Positions 1 through 6,993 of a stretch of 9,264 nt of DNA are shown piece after piece. Location of the stretch: contig JAOZQV010000133.1 of NCBI GenBank assembly GCA_029932035.1, forward strand, positions 1 through 9,264, in the 5' to 3' direction. Position 1 is the stretch's first letter. Each line of letters starts with the position of its first letter. Under the pieces are notes generated by a model. It was not told where the DNA came from. It did not search any database and saw nothing but the letters and a program-made list of their open reading frames with translations. Position numbers and translations under genes: made by a program. Origin of the DNA: Deltaproteobacteria bacterium. GTDB lineage: Bacteria > Desulfobacterota > DSM-4660 > Desulfatiglandales > Desulfatiglandaceae.

Positions 1-1126
1 TCAGGTCCATAGTCATTCTATTAAACGAATTGACTAACATCCCCACCTCATCCTTCGCTTCTAAGTCAATAAAAAAATCATAGTCACCGGATGCGATACG
101 ATTTGTTCCTTCGGCTAATTCCTTGATGGGGACGGTTATCTCTTTGGAGAGGTAGAATCCAAACCATACAGAAGAAAAGATGATAAGGAGTGTAACAATG
201 GAGAGGGTTATCATATGGCTGGCCATTATCGGGGTTCTTAGCATCTTTAACTGACGGTAATCCTGCAGGCCCTTTGAGATAGCCTGAAGACGGTTAACAA
301 AGGCGCCGGGGACAAATTTAGCTGACGCCACGAGACCAACCACAGCCTTCGATGCAGTCCTCGAAAAAACTGGAACAATGCCACTGACGAGATCTCCATG
401 AGGCGAGGGTTGGATATATTGGCTGTCAGCGCCCTTCTCAATACTTTTCTTCAAGATATCCGGTCCCGGCCCTTTAAAAGCAGTAAGATCAATCCTGTGG
501 TCCTTGGAAACGGCCATTAAGTCCAGTTTTGTCGAAAAAACCTGGAGGGAGGCCAGGCCCAGCTCTTTGCGCTTTTCGTCAATAAATTTCTCAAGCTTCT
601 CTTTTCTGGATGGGATCATAAACCCCTCGTAGGTGATTACTCGACCCAGATTATTGCCAAAAGAGAGGATCTCATCCGTAATCTCCTTGTAGTAATCCTG
701 GCCAACTTCTAAGGAACACTTTAATGATCGCTCGATCTGGAGGCTGAACCAGTATTCGATGGATGAGGAGATGAACTGAACCGAGACGAAAAAAAGAATG
801 ATTGTGGGCAATAGGGAGAGAGTAACAAAGGCCAGGACTAATTTGGTCCTCAACTTGGCGCCCATAATACTCTTTTTTCTCTCAAAGAGCAGCTTGACCA
901 AATTTCTGACAGTGAGGAAGAGGAGGAGGAGGAGTAATATCACATTGATATTGATCAGTGCGAAGGCGATAATACTACTTGAAAAGGGAAGGGCCTGCCC
1001 TAAGTGAAAGATGCGCATACCCAGGTAGATAAGGGAAGATATCACCACGCACAGGAAAATAATCAGGTATCTTTCTCTGCGTCGTCTCCTGAGATCTTGT
1101 TTTTCTGCCTCTAAGTAATCTTTCAT
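1..1126 (-). CDS. NtrY-like membrane sensor histidine kinase, N-terminal part (runs off the left edge)
   Basis: The frame stays open for about 375 codons from an ATG at 1124-1126 to the window edge, so only the sensor half is visible. The protein begins with a charged stretch rich in Arg. Hydrophobic segments follow at roughly residues 19-39, 51-71 and 94-116, where the phrase LVLAFVTLSLLPTIILFFVS is typical of NtrY-type kinases. A periplasmic sensor region of about 170 residues comes next, then a fourth membrane segment near 300-324. A HAMP linker ends the visible part, shown by IKELAEGTNRIASGDYDF and DEVGMLVNSFNRM. The HisKA and ATPase domains would lie outside the window. It starts 50 bp after the DUF4390 gene and is probably cotranscribed with it. 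No strong ribosome site precedes the ATG, so translation may depend on the upstream gene. An in-frame TAA just upstream excludes a longer start. The family assignment rests on architecture; the signal sensed is unknown. Confidence 0.85.
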   Translation of the reverse strand, partial: MKDYLEAEKQDLRRRRRERYLIIFLCVVISSLIYLGMRIFHLGQALPFSSSIIAFALININVILLLLLLFLTVRNLVKLLFERKKSIMGAKLRTKLVLAFVTLSLLPTIILFFVSVQFISSSIEYWFSLQIERSLKCSLEVGQDYYKEITDEILSFGNNLGRVITYEGFMIPSRKEKLEKFIDEKRKELGLASLQVFSTKLDLMAVSKDHRIDLTAFKGPGPDILKKSIEKGADSQYIQPSPHGDLVSGIVPVFSRTASKAVVGLVASAKFVPGAFVNRLQAISKGLQDYRQLKMLRTPIMASHMITLSIVTLLIIFSSVWFGFYLSKEITVPIKELAEGTNRIASGDYDFFIDLEAKDEVGMLVNSFNRMTMDL

Positions 1127-1176
1127 GTTAGTGGATTATGTAATGGTGGTAGAGCCGGGATCAAACCCCTGAATAC

Positions 1177-1761
1177 TCAATATCGAAAATCAACCGTATA
1201 CCAATCGGTCTCAAAATCCCACAGGGAGAGGAAGAAGAAGACATAATGGAAATAAAAGGGCAGTCTGATCGTCTCAAGTTCAGCCATCATGCTGATCTGG
1301 TAATGGTCTCCTCTCTGAAGATTGCGAAGTTCGGTGACTTTCAGACCCACAATCTCGGACATCAATTTTTTAGCCTCGTCGAAATCCTTGACATAAATCA
1401 CCTTATTGTCTCTTGATGACAGCCTCACAATGTACACTTTTTTCAGGCTGTCATACTTGATCTCGTGGCTCACCTTCAGGTCGGCAATGTTCCTATCCCA
1501 CCACCAGTTTCTAACCTCATACAGTTTTACAAAAAACGTGAACGTGGTACTGACGCCGTTGTCAATCGCCCTTCCCATGTCCTCGGTAAAACAGTCGACC
1601 ACGCTGAAATATGCGAGTAGATAGTCCCGGGTGTTTGTGACAACAATATCAGTAAGTCGAGCTTCTGCAGCCAATGCTGGCCTACTCGAAAAGAGACTGA
1701 TAAAAAGGAAAATCAGCAGGGCAGATTTCAGGCTTTTATAAATAAATGGGCTCTTATTCAT
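1177..1761 (-). CDS. Exported DUF4390 family protein
   Basis: The 194-residue protein has a Sec signal peptide: a Lys-containing start (MNKSPFIYKSLK), a hydrophobic core LLIFLFISLFSS, and a cleavage site near PALAA/EARL. The mature part resembles DUF4390, with an early beta-rich stretch (LTDIVVTNTRDYLLAYFSV), a Trp/aromatic centre (VRNWWWDRN) and the ending LSLWDFETDWYTVDFRY. DUF4390 proteins are uncharacterised but often sit just upstream of NtrY-type kinases, as here, so an accessory sensing role in the periplasm is plausible. The chosen ATG (1759-1761) has AAGGA seven bases upstream and gives a clean signal peptide. The reading frame extends to 1857, but that longer start would overlap the promoter and put 32 residues before the signal peptide. 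The kinase gene follows after 50 bp. Confidence 0.85.
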   Translation of the reverse strand: MNKSPFIYKSLKSALLIFLFISLFSSRPALAAEARLTDIVVTNTRDYLLAYFSVVDCFTEDMGRAIDNGVSTTFTFFVKLYEVRNWWWDRNIADLKVSHEIKYDSLKKVYIVRLSSRDNKVIYVKDFDEAKKLMSEIVGLKVTELRNLQRGDHYQISMMAELETIRLPFYFHYVFFFLSLWDFETDWYTVDFRY

Positions 1762-1828
1762 CTCCTGTTCCTTATGGAGAACCATATGGCAAAGTCCATA
1801 CAAACAATATAAGCGATTTAAGAAAGGG

Positions 1829-1857
1829 ATAATAGGCGAGGGACCCGCAAATTGCAA
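1829..1857 (-). promoter_or_regulatory. Probable sigma-70 promoter of the DUF4390-kinase operon
   Basis: On the minus strand TTGCAA (-35, plus positions 1852-1857) and TATTAT (-10, 1829-1834) are separated by exactly 17 bases. Transcription would start near 1822, leaving a leader of about 60 nt before the ATG at 1761. The match is good but found by eye only. Confidence 0.5.
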
Positions 1858-1964
1858 GCCCTATCCCAACCGGATTGCGGAATTAGGAATGCGTAATTCA
1901 GGTTTCACGAGTTCTTAAGAAAAACAGAAAATGCAGGCGGGTAAAAGCGAGCGGTGCCTTAATC

Positions 1965-2011
1965 AAAAAATAAGGGGTATCTCAGCGGGCCGACCCTTAG
2001 AGATAACCCCT
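1965..2011 (-). terminator. Rho-independent terminator of lpxC
   Basis: An 11-bp stem, AGGGGTATCTC (1973-1983) against GAGATAACCCCT (2000-2011), forms with one bulged base and a 16-nt loop. On the minus strand the stem is followed by TTATTTTTTG, a proper U-tract. It lies about 29 bp past the lpxC stop and separates lpxC from the kinase operon, so the two are separate transcription units. On the plus strand only a weak T-run follows. Confidence 0.75.
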
Positions 2012-2039
2012 CGTTTTAATTAGGAAAATTTATCTGTTC

Positions 2040-2969
2040 TCAGGCAAGAGCAGGTTCCGCCAGACCGAAAGCGGGGATTCTTACGCTGTTTTTGCTACAT
2101 TCCTCCGGTGAAACAAATGCATACACCTTCCAGTGTCTTTTCAACTGCATCAGCGAGGCTAACATCTGTTGGTTAAGGAAATGCCCGGATTTCTTAACAA
2201 CAAAGTGGCCGATTACAGGAGACTGAATAAGAGAAAGATCTCCAATAAAATCGAGGATCTTATGCCTGACAAACTCATCCTTGTATCTAAGCCCGTCCTC
2301 GTTAATTATTCTGAAATCGTCAATAACCACAGCATTGTCGAGGGACCCGCCTCTCGCAAGCCCGTTCGCCTTGAGGGTCTCAACATCTTTCAAGAAGCCA
2401 AAGGTCCTGGCTTTGCTGATCTCTCTCACAAAGTCGCCCCCTGAAAAGCGCAACTCGAATTCCTGATTTCTCAGAAGGGGGTGTTGAAAATCGATCATAT
2501 AGCTGATCTTCAGTTCTTTTGACGGATAAACGCAAATGGATCGGTTTCCATCGTCAATCTTGAATGTCTTCTTGATGACAATAAAGCGTTTTGGGTCCTT
2601 CTGCTCCTTAATCCCAGCGCTCTTCACAAGGAATACAAAAGGGGCCGAACTACCATCCATAATAGGCACTTCAGGACCATCTAACTCTACCACGGCGTTG
2701 TCAATTCCTAATCCGTAAAAGGCCGCCATCAGATGCTCAATAGTTGAAACCCTGCAACCGTCAAAACCGATGGTCGTGGCTAAGGTAGTATCAAATACGT
2801 TGTCAAAACGCGCCTCAATAATCGGATGTCCGGACAGGTCAGTCCTCACGAAACGTATTCCGGTATCGCACGGGGCTGGTCTGATATTTATTCTTATCCT
2901 TTCACCGGAATGAAGACCAATCCCGGTGCAACCAATCTCGTCCTTCAACGTGCGCTGCTTATAATCCAC
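2040..2969 (-). CDS. lpxC: UDP-3-O-acyl-N-acetylglucosamine deacetylase (LpxC)
   Basis: LpxC is a cytoplasmic zinc enzyme that removes the acetyl group from UDP-3-O-acyl-GlcNAc, the committed step of lipid A synthesis. The 309-residue product has the usual length and landmarks. The first zinc ligand is in STIEHLMAA (His79, preceded by Glu78). ELDGPEVPIMDGSSAPFV follows at about 95-112. The other two zinc ligands are His236 and Asp240 in VRHKILDFIGD. The probable catalytic His263 lies in KKSGHFLNQQ. Translation starts at GTG (2967-2969), preceded by AAGGAG with a six-base spacer, which supports this start. The gene stands alone: its own terminator is downstream and a sigma-54-type promoter lies about 50 bp upstream. 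It is divergent from mltA, so two envelope genes share one intergenic region. No key residue is missing. Confidence 0.97.
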   Translation of the reverse strand: MDYKQRTLKDEIGCTGIGLHSGERIRINIRPAPCDTGIRFVRTDLSGHPIIEARFDNVFDTTLATTIGFDGCRVSTIEHLMAAFYGLGIDNAVVELDGPEVPIMDGSSAPFVFLVKSAGIKEQKDPKRFIVIKKTFKIDDGNRSICVYPSKELKISYMIDFQHPLLRNQEFELRFSGGDFVREISKARTFGFLKDVETLKANGLARGGSLDNAVVIDDFRIINEDGLRYKDEFVRHKILDFIGDLSLIQSPVIGHFVVKKSGHFLNQQMLASLMQLKRHWKVYAFVSPEECSKNSVRIPAFGLAEPALA

Positions 2970-3020
2970 AATCCACTCCTTAATTAGCTCTCACTTTCGA
3001 ATCTTGCGTAATTATTGGTA

Positions 3021-3037
3021 AGCAAATAGCATGCCAA
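3021..3037 (-). promoter_or_regulatory. Sigma-54 (-24/-12) promoter of lpxC
   Basis: The minus strand reads TTGGCATGCTATTTGCT. Against the known consensus YTGGCACG-N4-TTGCW this differs at one consensus base, and the invariant GG-N10-GC spacing is exact. The start of transcription would be near 3010, giving a leader of about 40 nt that includes the Shine-Dalgarno sequence. I could not find a comparable sigma-70 promoter on this strand between here and the gene. Activity would need an AAA+ enhancer-binding protein, and candidate upstream sites lie at 3131-3200. Confidence 0.6.
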
Positions 3038-3130
3038 CAGGTCACAGGGGGAACTTAAAAAGAATGATTGGGTCTATCCTGTTAATATTATAAAGATAAT
3101 CTATGCAGCGAAATTTATACCCTTCTGTAA

Positions 3131-3200
3131 GGTCATCCATATGGTCATACATCTGTGGCAAAAACAACACATATAAATTATTGCGCGTATTTTAAAATAC
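3131..3200. promoter_or_regulatory. Cluster of small palindromes and direct repeats, possible activator sites
   Basis: This stretch of the lpxC/mltA divergent region holds GGTCAT twice (3131-3136 and 3143-3148, 12-bp period) around the palindrome CCATATGG (3137-3144). It also has an interrupted palindrome TGTG-N10-CACA (3154-3171) and a perfect 14-bp palindrome GTATTTTAAAATAC (3187-3200). Measured from the predicted lpxC start near 3010 they sit at about -130, -150 and -185, where sigma-54 activators usually bind. The role is inferred from position; AT-rich palindromes also arise by chance. Confidence 0.3.
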
Positions 3201-3226
3201 ACTCAGTGGTTTTTTTCGTCCCCCGC

Positions 3227-3255
3227 TTGATAAGAGCAACTGTATATATTATGGT
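3227..3255 (+). promoter_or_regulatory. Possible promoter of mltA
   Basis: TTGATA (3227-3232) and TATGGT (3250-3255) are separated by 17 bases, on the correct strand for mltA. The -35 matches five of six consensus bases and the -10 four. If used, the transcript would begin near 3262 and carry the whole hairpin element (3324-3467) in its 5' leader. Other AT-rich hexamers are nearby, so the exact choice is uncertain. Confidence 0.3.
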
Positions 3256-3323
3256 GGAGATCGTCAAATTGCTGAATCCCGTCTGAAATGGAATTGGAAA
3301 TATACAAAATTTTTGCTTTGAGG

Positions 3324-3467
3324 CGAGACCTTTGAAAAACGTTCAATTTCGTTCAAGATCAAGGCGCATGAGAATTTTAACCACAGGAATATATCGGATA
3401 TTTCGAGGATTAAAATTCGAATGCAACGCAGAGATTGAGCGAAAGGGGGCGTTTTGCAAAGGTCTCG
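3324..3467 (+). repeat. MITE-like 144-bp hairpin element, copy 1
   Basis: The ends are an 11-bp perfect inverted repeat: CGAGACCTTTG at 3324-3334 and CAAAGGTCTCG at 3457-3467. It extends to 18 bp with one mismatch (AAAACG continues both arms). Inside, a further perfect 9-bp pair GAATTTTAA (3372-3380) / TTAAAATTC (3410-3418) encloses a smaller AT-rich stem, so most of the element can fold into one long imperfect hairpin. GAGGCG occurs at both flanks (3320-3325 and 3467-3472), a possible target duplication although offset by one base. A diverged copy lies inverted at 9142-9264. It has no transposase gene, so a non-autonomous element or structured repeat is the best reading. Confidence 0.75.
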
Positions 3468-3475
3468 AGGCGCCC

Positions 3476-4681
3476 ATGCTGACCGGCAGAACAATTTATT
3501 TAAGATCTCTCATTCTGATAATCTCAATAACTCTTTTTGCGTGCTACCCTGCCCTGAAAAGGGAGGCCCGGCATCCTGAAGAGGCTTTGGCGCCTGTCCG
3601 CTTCTTTTCTCCCACCTTCCAAGATGATATGGACAGGGAGTCTCTTATCTCAGCCATAAGAAAAAATCTCGTCTACCTTAACAGGCTTGATCCTGAAAAG
3701 CCATTTTATTATGGATCTCACGCTTTTACCTGCAAGCATGTGAGAGAGAGCCAGGAGTCCTTTCTGTCGCTCCTAAAAAAGAATGTTAGCCCGGGAGAGT
3801 TAAATGAAGAAATCAGGGCGAAGTTCTTAATATATCGCGCAACCGGTCGGGTGGGTAACAACAGGGTCCTCTTTACCGGCTATTTTGAGCCGATTTATGA
3901 GGCCAGCCTGGAGCCTGATGATTTCTTCAGGTACCCGATTTATAAGAGACCGGACGATTTGATAGTAACCAACCTCTCGCTGTTTAAACGCGAATTCAAG
4001 GGCAAGAAAATAATCGGACGCATTGAGGGGAAAAAACTCCTCCCTTACTTTTCAAGACGTCAGATCGCCGAAGATGGCGTGTTAAAAGGACAGGGCCTCG
4101 AGATCGCCTGGTTGAAGGACCCTGTGGACGTAGCCTTTCTTCAAATACAGGGTTCGGGGAAACTTAGGCTGCGCAACGGCGAGACAATCAGTGTAGGCTA
4201 CAGCACATCCAACGGTCTGGCATATCGAAGCATCGGTCGGTATATGTTAGACAAGGACTTTCTAACCAAAAAAGAGATGTCCATGCAGTCTATCAGAAGA
4301 TATCTCTCAGAGCATCCCTCAAACGTTAAGGAAATCCTTAACTACAACCCTTCCTATATATTTTTTCGACGTCTGAAAACGGGACCTTTGGGAAACATAA
4401 GCGTTCCCCTGACACCCGGCAGATCCTTGGCCTTAGATTCTAAACTATTTCCCAAGGGGGCTCTGGCCTTTATTTCATGCAAAAAGCCGACCATTAATGA
4501 GCGGGGCGAAATAACAGGCTGGAACGAATTTTCCCGTTTTGTCGTGAATCAGGATACCGGGGGCGCAATAAAAGGGGCAGGCAGGGCCGATATTTTCTGG
4601 GGAAACGGCCCATACGCCGAAATGGCGGCAGGCCATCTGAAACATGATGGGGAACTCTACATTCTGATCAAGAAACCGTAA
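3476..4681 (+). CDS. mltA: Membrane-bound lytic murein transglycosylase A (MltA, lipoprotein)
   Basis: MltA cuts the beta-1,4 bond between MurNAc and GlcNAc in peptidoglycan and leaves 1,6-anhydro-MurNAc ends, working from the periplasmic side of the outer membrane. The 401-residue protein begins with a lipoprotein signal (hydrophobic LRSLILIISITLFAC). Cys23 is the likely lipidated residue, although Phe at -2 is unusual. The MltA domain shows FTGYFEP near 132 and LQIQGSGKLRLRNG near 222. The C-terminal 3D domain has DTGGAIKG (Asp360) and GRADIFWG (Asp372), one of which, more likely Asp372, should be the catalytic acid. The chosen ATG lies eight bases after the hairpin element and has GAGG five bases upstream. 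A start at TTG 3332 would translate the repeat and bury the signal peptide, so it is rejected. The gene is convergent with glyS. Confidence 0.92.
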   Translation: MLTGRTIYLRSLILIISITLFACYPALKREARHPEEALAPVRFFSPTFQDDMDRESLISAIRKNLVYLNRLDPEKPFYYGSHAFTCKHVRESQESFLSLLKKNVSPGELNEEIRAKFLIYRATGRVGNNRVLFTGYFEPIYEASLEPDDFFRYPIYKRPDDLIVTNLSLFKREFKGKKIIGRIEGKKLLPYFSRRQIAEDGVLKGQGLEIAWLKDPVDVAFLQIQGSGKLRLRNGETISVGYSTSNGLAYRSIGRYMLDKDFLTKKEMSMQSIRRYLSEHPSNVKEILNYNPSYIFFRRLKTGPLGNISVPLTPGRSLALDSKLFPKGALAFISCKKPTINERGEITGWNEFSRFVVNQDTGGAIKGAGRADIFWGNGPYAEMAAGHLKHDGELYILIKKP

Positions 4682-4689
4682 AAATCACA

Positions 4690-4855
4690 GTAACCGTTCA
4701 CGGGTTCAAAGGTTCAGAGGTTAAGGAATGAGATAGCTGGCACCTTTCATAATCTTAATCATAATCCTAATCTTACTCAAAACGATTATGATTAAGAGTA
4801 CGATTAAGATTATGAATCTAAAAAAACGTTGAACCCTTAACCTGTGAACGGTTAC
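4690..4855. repeat. Two-layer inverted repeat between convergent mltA and glyS
   Basis: The outer arms GTAACCGTTCAC (4690-4701) and GTGAACGGTTAC (4844-4855) pair perfectly. Next to them lie 8-mers of the GGTTCARR/GGTTAAGG type on the left (4695-4726) and their complements on the right (4829-4850). An inner pair of about 31 bp, built of hexamers of the form NTAATC, spans 4748-4778 and 4783-4814 and is separated by only four bases. The whole fills nearly all of the 230-bp space between the two stop codons. It could end transcription from both sides, but there is no clean U-tract directly after either outer arm. Confidence 0.75.
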
Positions 4856-4890
4856 AAAACACAGAGTCACTTGAGTTAACTTTATTCATT

Positions 4891-4903
4891 CCGTCTGAGA
4901 CGG
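4891..4903. other. Small GC-rich hairpin after glyS
   Basis: CCGTCTGAGACGG can form a 5-bp stem with a three-base loop just beyond the glyS stop. No U-run follows on either strand, so it is a weak terminator candidate and may act only with the larger inverted repeat beside it. Confidence 0.3.
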
Positions 4904-4911
4904 GACTCACT

Positions 4912-6990
4912 TCAGATGGAAAACTTGGAAAAGTCCGCAATCAGGAGCATAAGCCCGGCGATCTGCTGCAGCAATCCTACCCTGTTTTCTCTCAGAGCCT
5001 GATCATCCTTGGTCAAGACCTCTACCCCGTCAAAAAAGTCGTCCACCGGTTTTCTGAGCTTCACCATAAGACCTAAGGCATCAAGATACCCTTCTGCTTC
5101 GAAAGATCTGTAAACATCATCCTTGAGGGCCTGAAACGTCTCATAGAGGGCCCCCTCACAATCTTCCCGGAACAGGACCGGGTCCGCCTCAAAGGATTTG
5201 TCCTGTTTCTTTAGGATATTACTCACCCGCTTAAAGGTCAAAGCCAACTGGTTGAACTCCTCTGATTCAGAAGAGAACTTCTTGAGCTGATCGATCTTTG
5301 AACGGAGTTGCTGGATGCGATCAAATCCCACGGAGATGACGGCCTCGATCAGATCGGATTCATAACCTGACCTCAGCATCATGTTCTTGTAACGCTCCCT
5401 CACAAAGGCCATAACCTTGGAAAGGACCTGGGCCTTATCGAACTCAATTCCCTCCTTCAAAAGCGATAAGGCCTGCTCTATGAACTCCTTTAGAGAAAGA
5501 TCCCAGCCCATATCCTCGATTATCCGGATAATGGCAAGGGCATGTCTGCGAAGGGCAAAGGGATCAGCGCTTCCTGAGGGCTCAAGACCAACAACAAAAC
5601 ATCCGGCGATGGTATCCATCCGATCCGCTATCCCGACAACGGCGCCTATCTTAGATGTTGGGAGTTGCCCTCCGGCCCTTAAAGGAAGGTAATGCTCGTA
5701 TATTCCTGAACAGACCTCATCCGGATATCCCTCCAATCGGGCGTACTCATCCCCCATGACACCCTGAAGAGATGGAAATTCGTTCACCATCTGGGTGATC
5801 AGATCGCATTTACACAAGCTTGCCACCAGCCTTACATTGTCCGCTTCATCCGGCAGGACTATCCCGGCTAAATACCCGGCAAGCTTCGTAAACCGCTGAA
5901 CCTTGTCAAAGGATGTGCCTAAATCGGCCTGATACACAACCTGTCTGAGGCCCTCTAAACGATCTAAGAGAGACCTTTTTCTGTCCTCCCTCAAAAAGAA
6001 ATCCGCATCAGAGAGCCTGGCCCGAAGGACCCTCTCATGGCCCCTTTGAACAACCGATTCATCCCTTGCAACCGTGTTATTGACAGCGACAAAGTTGGGC
6101 ATCAACCGGCCCTTTGCATCGTAAACAGCAAAGTATTTCTGATGCTCCTTCATGGCCGTAATCAAGACAACATCGGGGAGATCCAAAAACATCTCATCAA
6201 AACTCCCGCAAACCGCAGAGGGGTACTCCACAAGATTGGCCACCGTGCTGACTAATTCAAGATCATTAATAGGTTTGCCGCCCGCCTTTTCAGCCGCTTC
6301 CCGGGTTATCCGCTCTACCACCCGCTCCCTTTCCTGCTGATCAATAACCACAAAGGCCCGCTCCATCCCGGTGAAATAGTCCTGAACGTTTGAAACCTCA
6401 ATCGCGTCCGGACTCATGAACCTATGCCCCCGGGTAGTACGACCACTACTTACCCCGGCCACCTCAAACGGGACTACCTCATCATTAAACATACACAATA
6501 CCCAATGAATGGGCCGCACAAAAGGGAAACCTATGCTCCCCCAGCGCATTGACTTTGGCCAGATAATATCCGCAATCAGTTTGGGCAAGGCCTCGGCCAA
6601 AATCTCTATGGTTTTCCTCCCCGGAATCTGACGCTTGACATAGAGGTACTCCCCCTTTGGCGTTTCAATGGATTGCACCTCTTCGGCAGACACCCCCTGC
6701 TTCTGTGCAAAACCGATGGCCGCCTTTGTTGGCCTCCCCTCTTTGTCATAGGCCACACTTTTTGGAGGTCCGGTGATCTCCTTCATTAGATCTGACTGCA
6801 TCTCGGAAATGCCCTTTCCCATAAGGATTAGACGTCTCGGTGTTCCATAGGTAACCAGCCCGCCCTTCAGATCTATCCTGTTTTCGCTCAGGCACGTTTC
6901 CGCCAGCCGCCGCAATTCCCTCAATCCCCCCTCTAAATAACCCGCAGGGATCTCCTCCGTTCCGATCTCAAAAAGCAGTTCAGCTACCAT
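4912..6990 (-). CDS. glyS: Glycyl-tRNA synthetase beta subunit
   Basis: GlyS pairs with GlyQ in the bacterial alpha2-beta2 glycyl-tRNA synthetase and supplies most tRNA contacts. The product (692 residues from this start) begins MVAELLFEIGTEEIPAGYL, the characteristic family N-terminus. It contains PFVRPIHWVLCMFNDE near 155-170, AMKEHQKYFAVYD near 280-292, an HD-type region (LCKCDLITQMVNEFPSLQG, later YEHYLP) near 390-435, and a helical DALR-like anticodon-binding end over about the last 100 residues. Length and motifs are normal, with no frameshift. The start is taken at ATG 6988-6990. A GTG three codons upstream (6997-6999) is possible, but neither has a strong Shine-Dalgarno sequence. The gene follows glyQ after 54 bp occupied by a heptamer array and is probably cotranscribed with it. 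Confidence 0.95.
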   Translation of the reverse strand: MVAELLFEIGTEEIPAGYLEGGLRELRRLAETCLSENRIDLKGGLVTYGTPRRLILMGKGISEMQSDLMKEITGPPKSVAYDKEGRPTKAAIGFAQKQGVSAEEVQSIETPKGEYLYVKRQIPGRKTIEILAEALPKLIADIIWPKSMRWGSIGFPFVRPIHWVLCMFNDEVVPFEVAGVSSGRTTRGHRFMSPDAIEVSNVQDYFTGMERAFVVIDQQERERVVERITREAAEKAGGKPINDLELVSTVANLVEYPSAVCGSFDEMFLDLPDVVLITAMKEHQKYFAVYDAKGRLMPNFVAVNNTVARDESVVQRGHERVLRARLSDADFFLREDRKRSLLDRLEGLRQVVYQADLGTSFDKVQRFTKLAGYLAGIVLPDEADNVRLVASLCKCDLITQMVNEFPSLQGVMGDEYARLEGYPDEVCSGIYEHYLPLRAGGQLPTSKIGAVVGIADRMDTIAGCFVVGLEPSGSADPFALRRHALAIIRIIEDMGWDLSLKEFIEQALSLLKEGIEFDKAQVLSKVMAFVRERYKNMMLRSGYESDLIEAVISVGFDRIQQLRSKIDQLKKFSSESEEFNQLALTFKRVSNILKKQDKSFEADPVLFREDCEGALYETFQALKDDVYRSFEAEGYLDALGLMVKLRKPVDDFFDGVEVLTKDDQALRENRVGLLQQIAGLMLLIADFSKFSI

Positions 6991-6993
6991 TTT

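Noticed and set aside
1762..1857. Longer start of the DUF4390 protein
   Set aside because: It overlaps the predicted promoter, and the ATG at 1761 has a good ribosome site and a complete signal peptide.
1853..1869. Second possible sigma-54 promoter (TTGGGATAGGGCTTGCA, minus strand) before the DUF4390 gene
   Set aside because: GG-N10-GC spacing is present but the -24 box has several mismatches, and a better sigma-70 promoter overlaps it.
3187..3220. Palindrome followed by a T-run, resembling a terminator
   Set aside because: The T-run begins about ten bases after the stem, the stem is AT-rich with no loop, and no plus-strand gene ends upstream.
3332..3475. Upstream TTG start that would lengthen MltA by 48 residues
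   Set aside because: It translates the hairpin repeat, has no ribosome site and places the lipoprotein signal inside the protein.
3264..3494. Minus-strand frame of 76 codons opposite the mltA leader
   Set aside because: It mostly reads through the repeat element, and its similarity to a frame in copy 2 is explained by the repeat.
5417..6340. Several plus-strand frames opposite glyS
   Set aside because: They are shadows of the strongly supported glyS coding frame.
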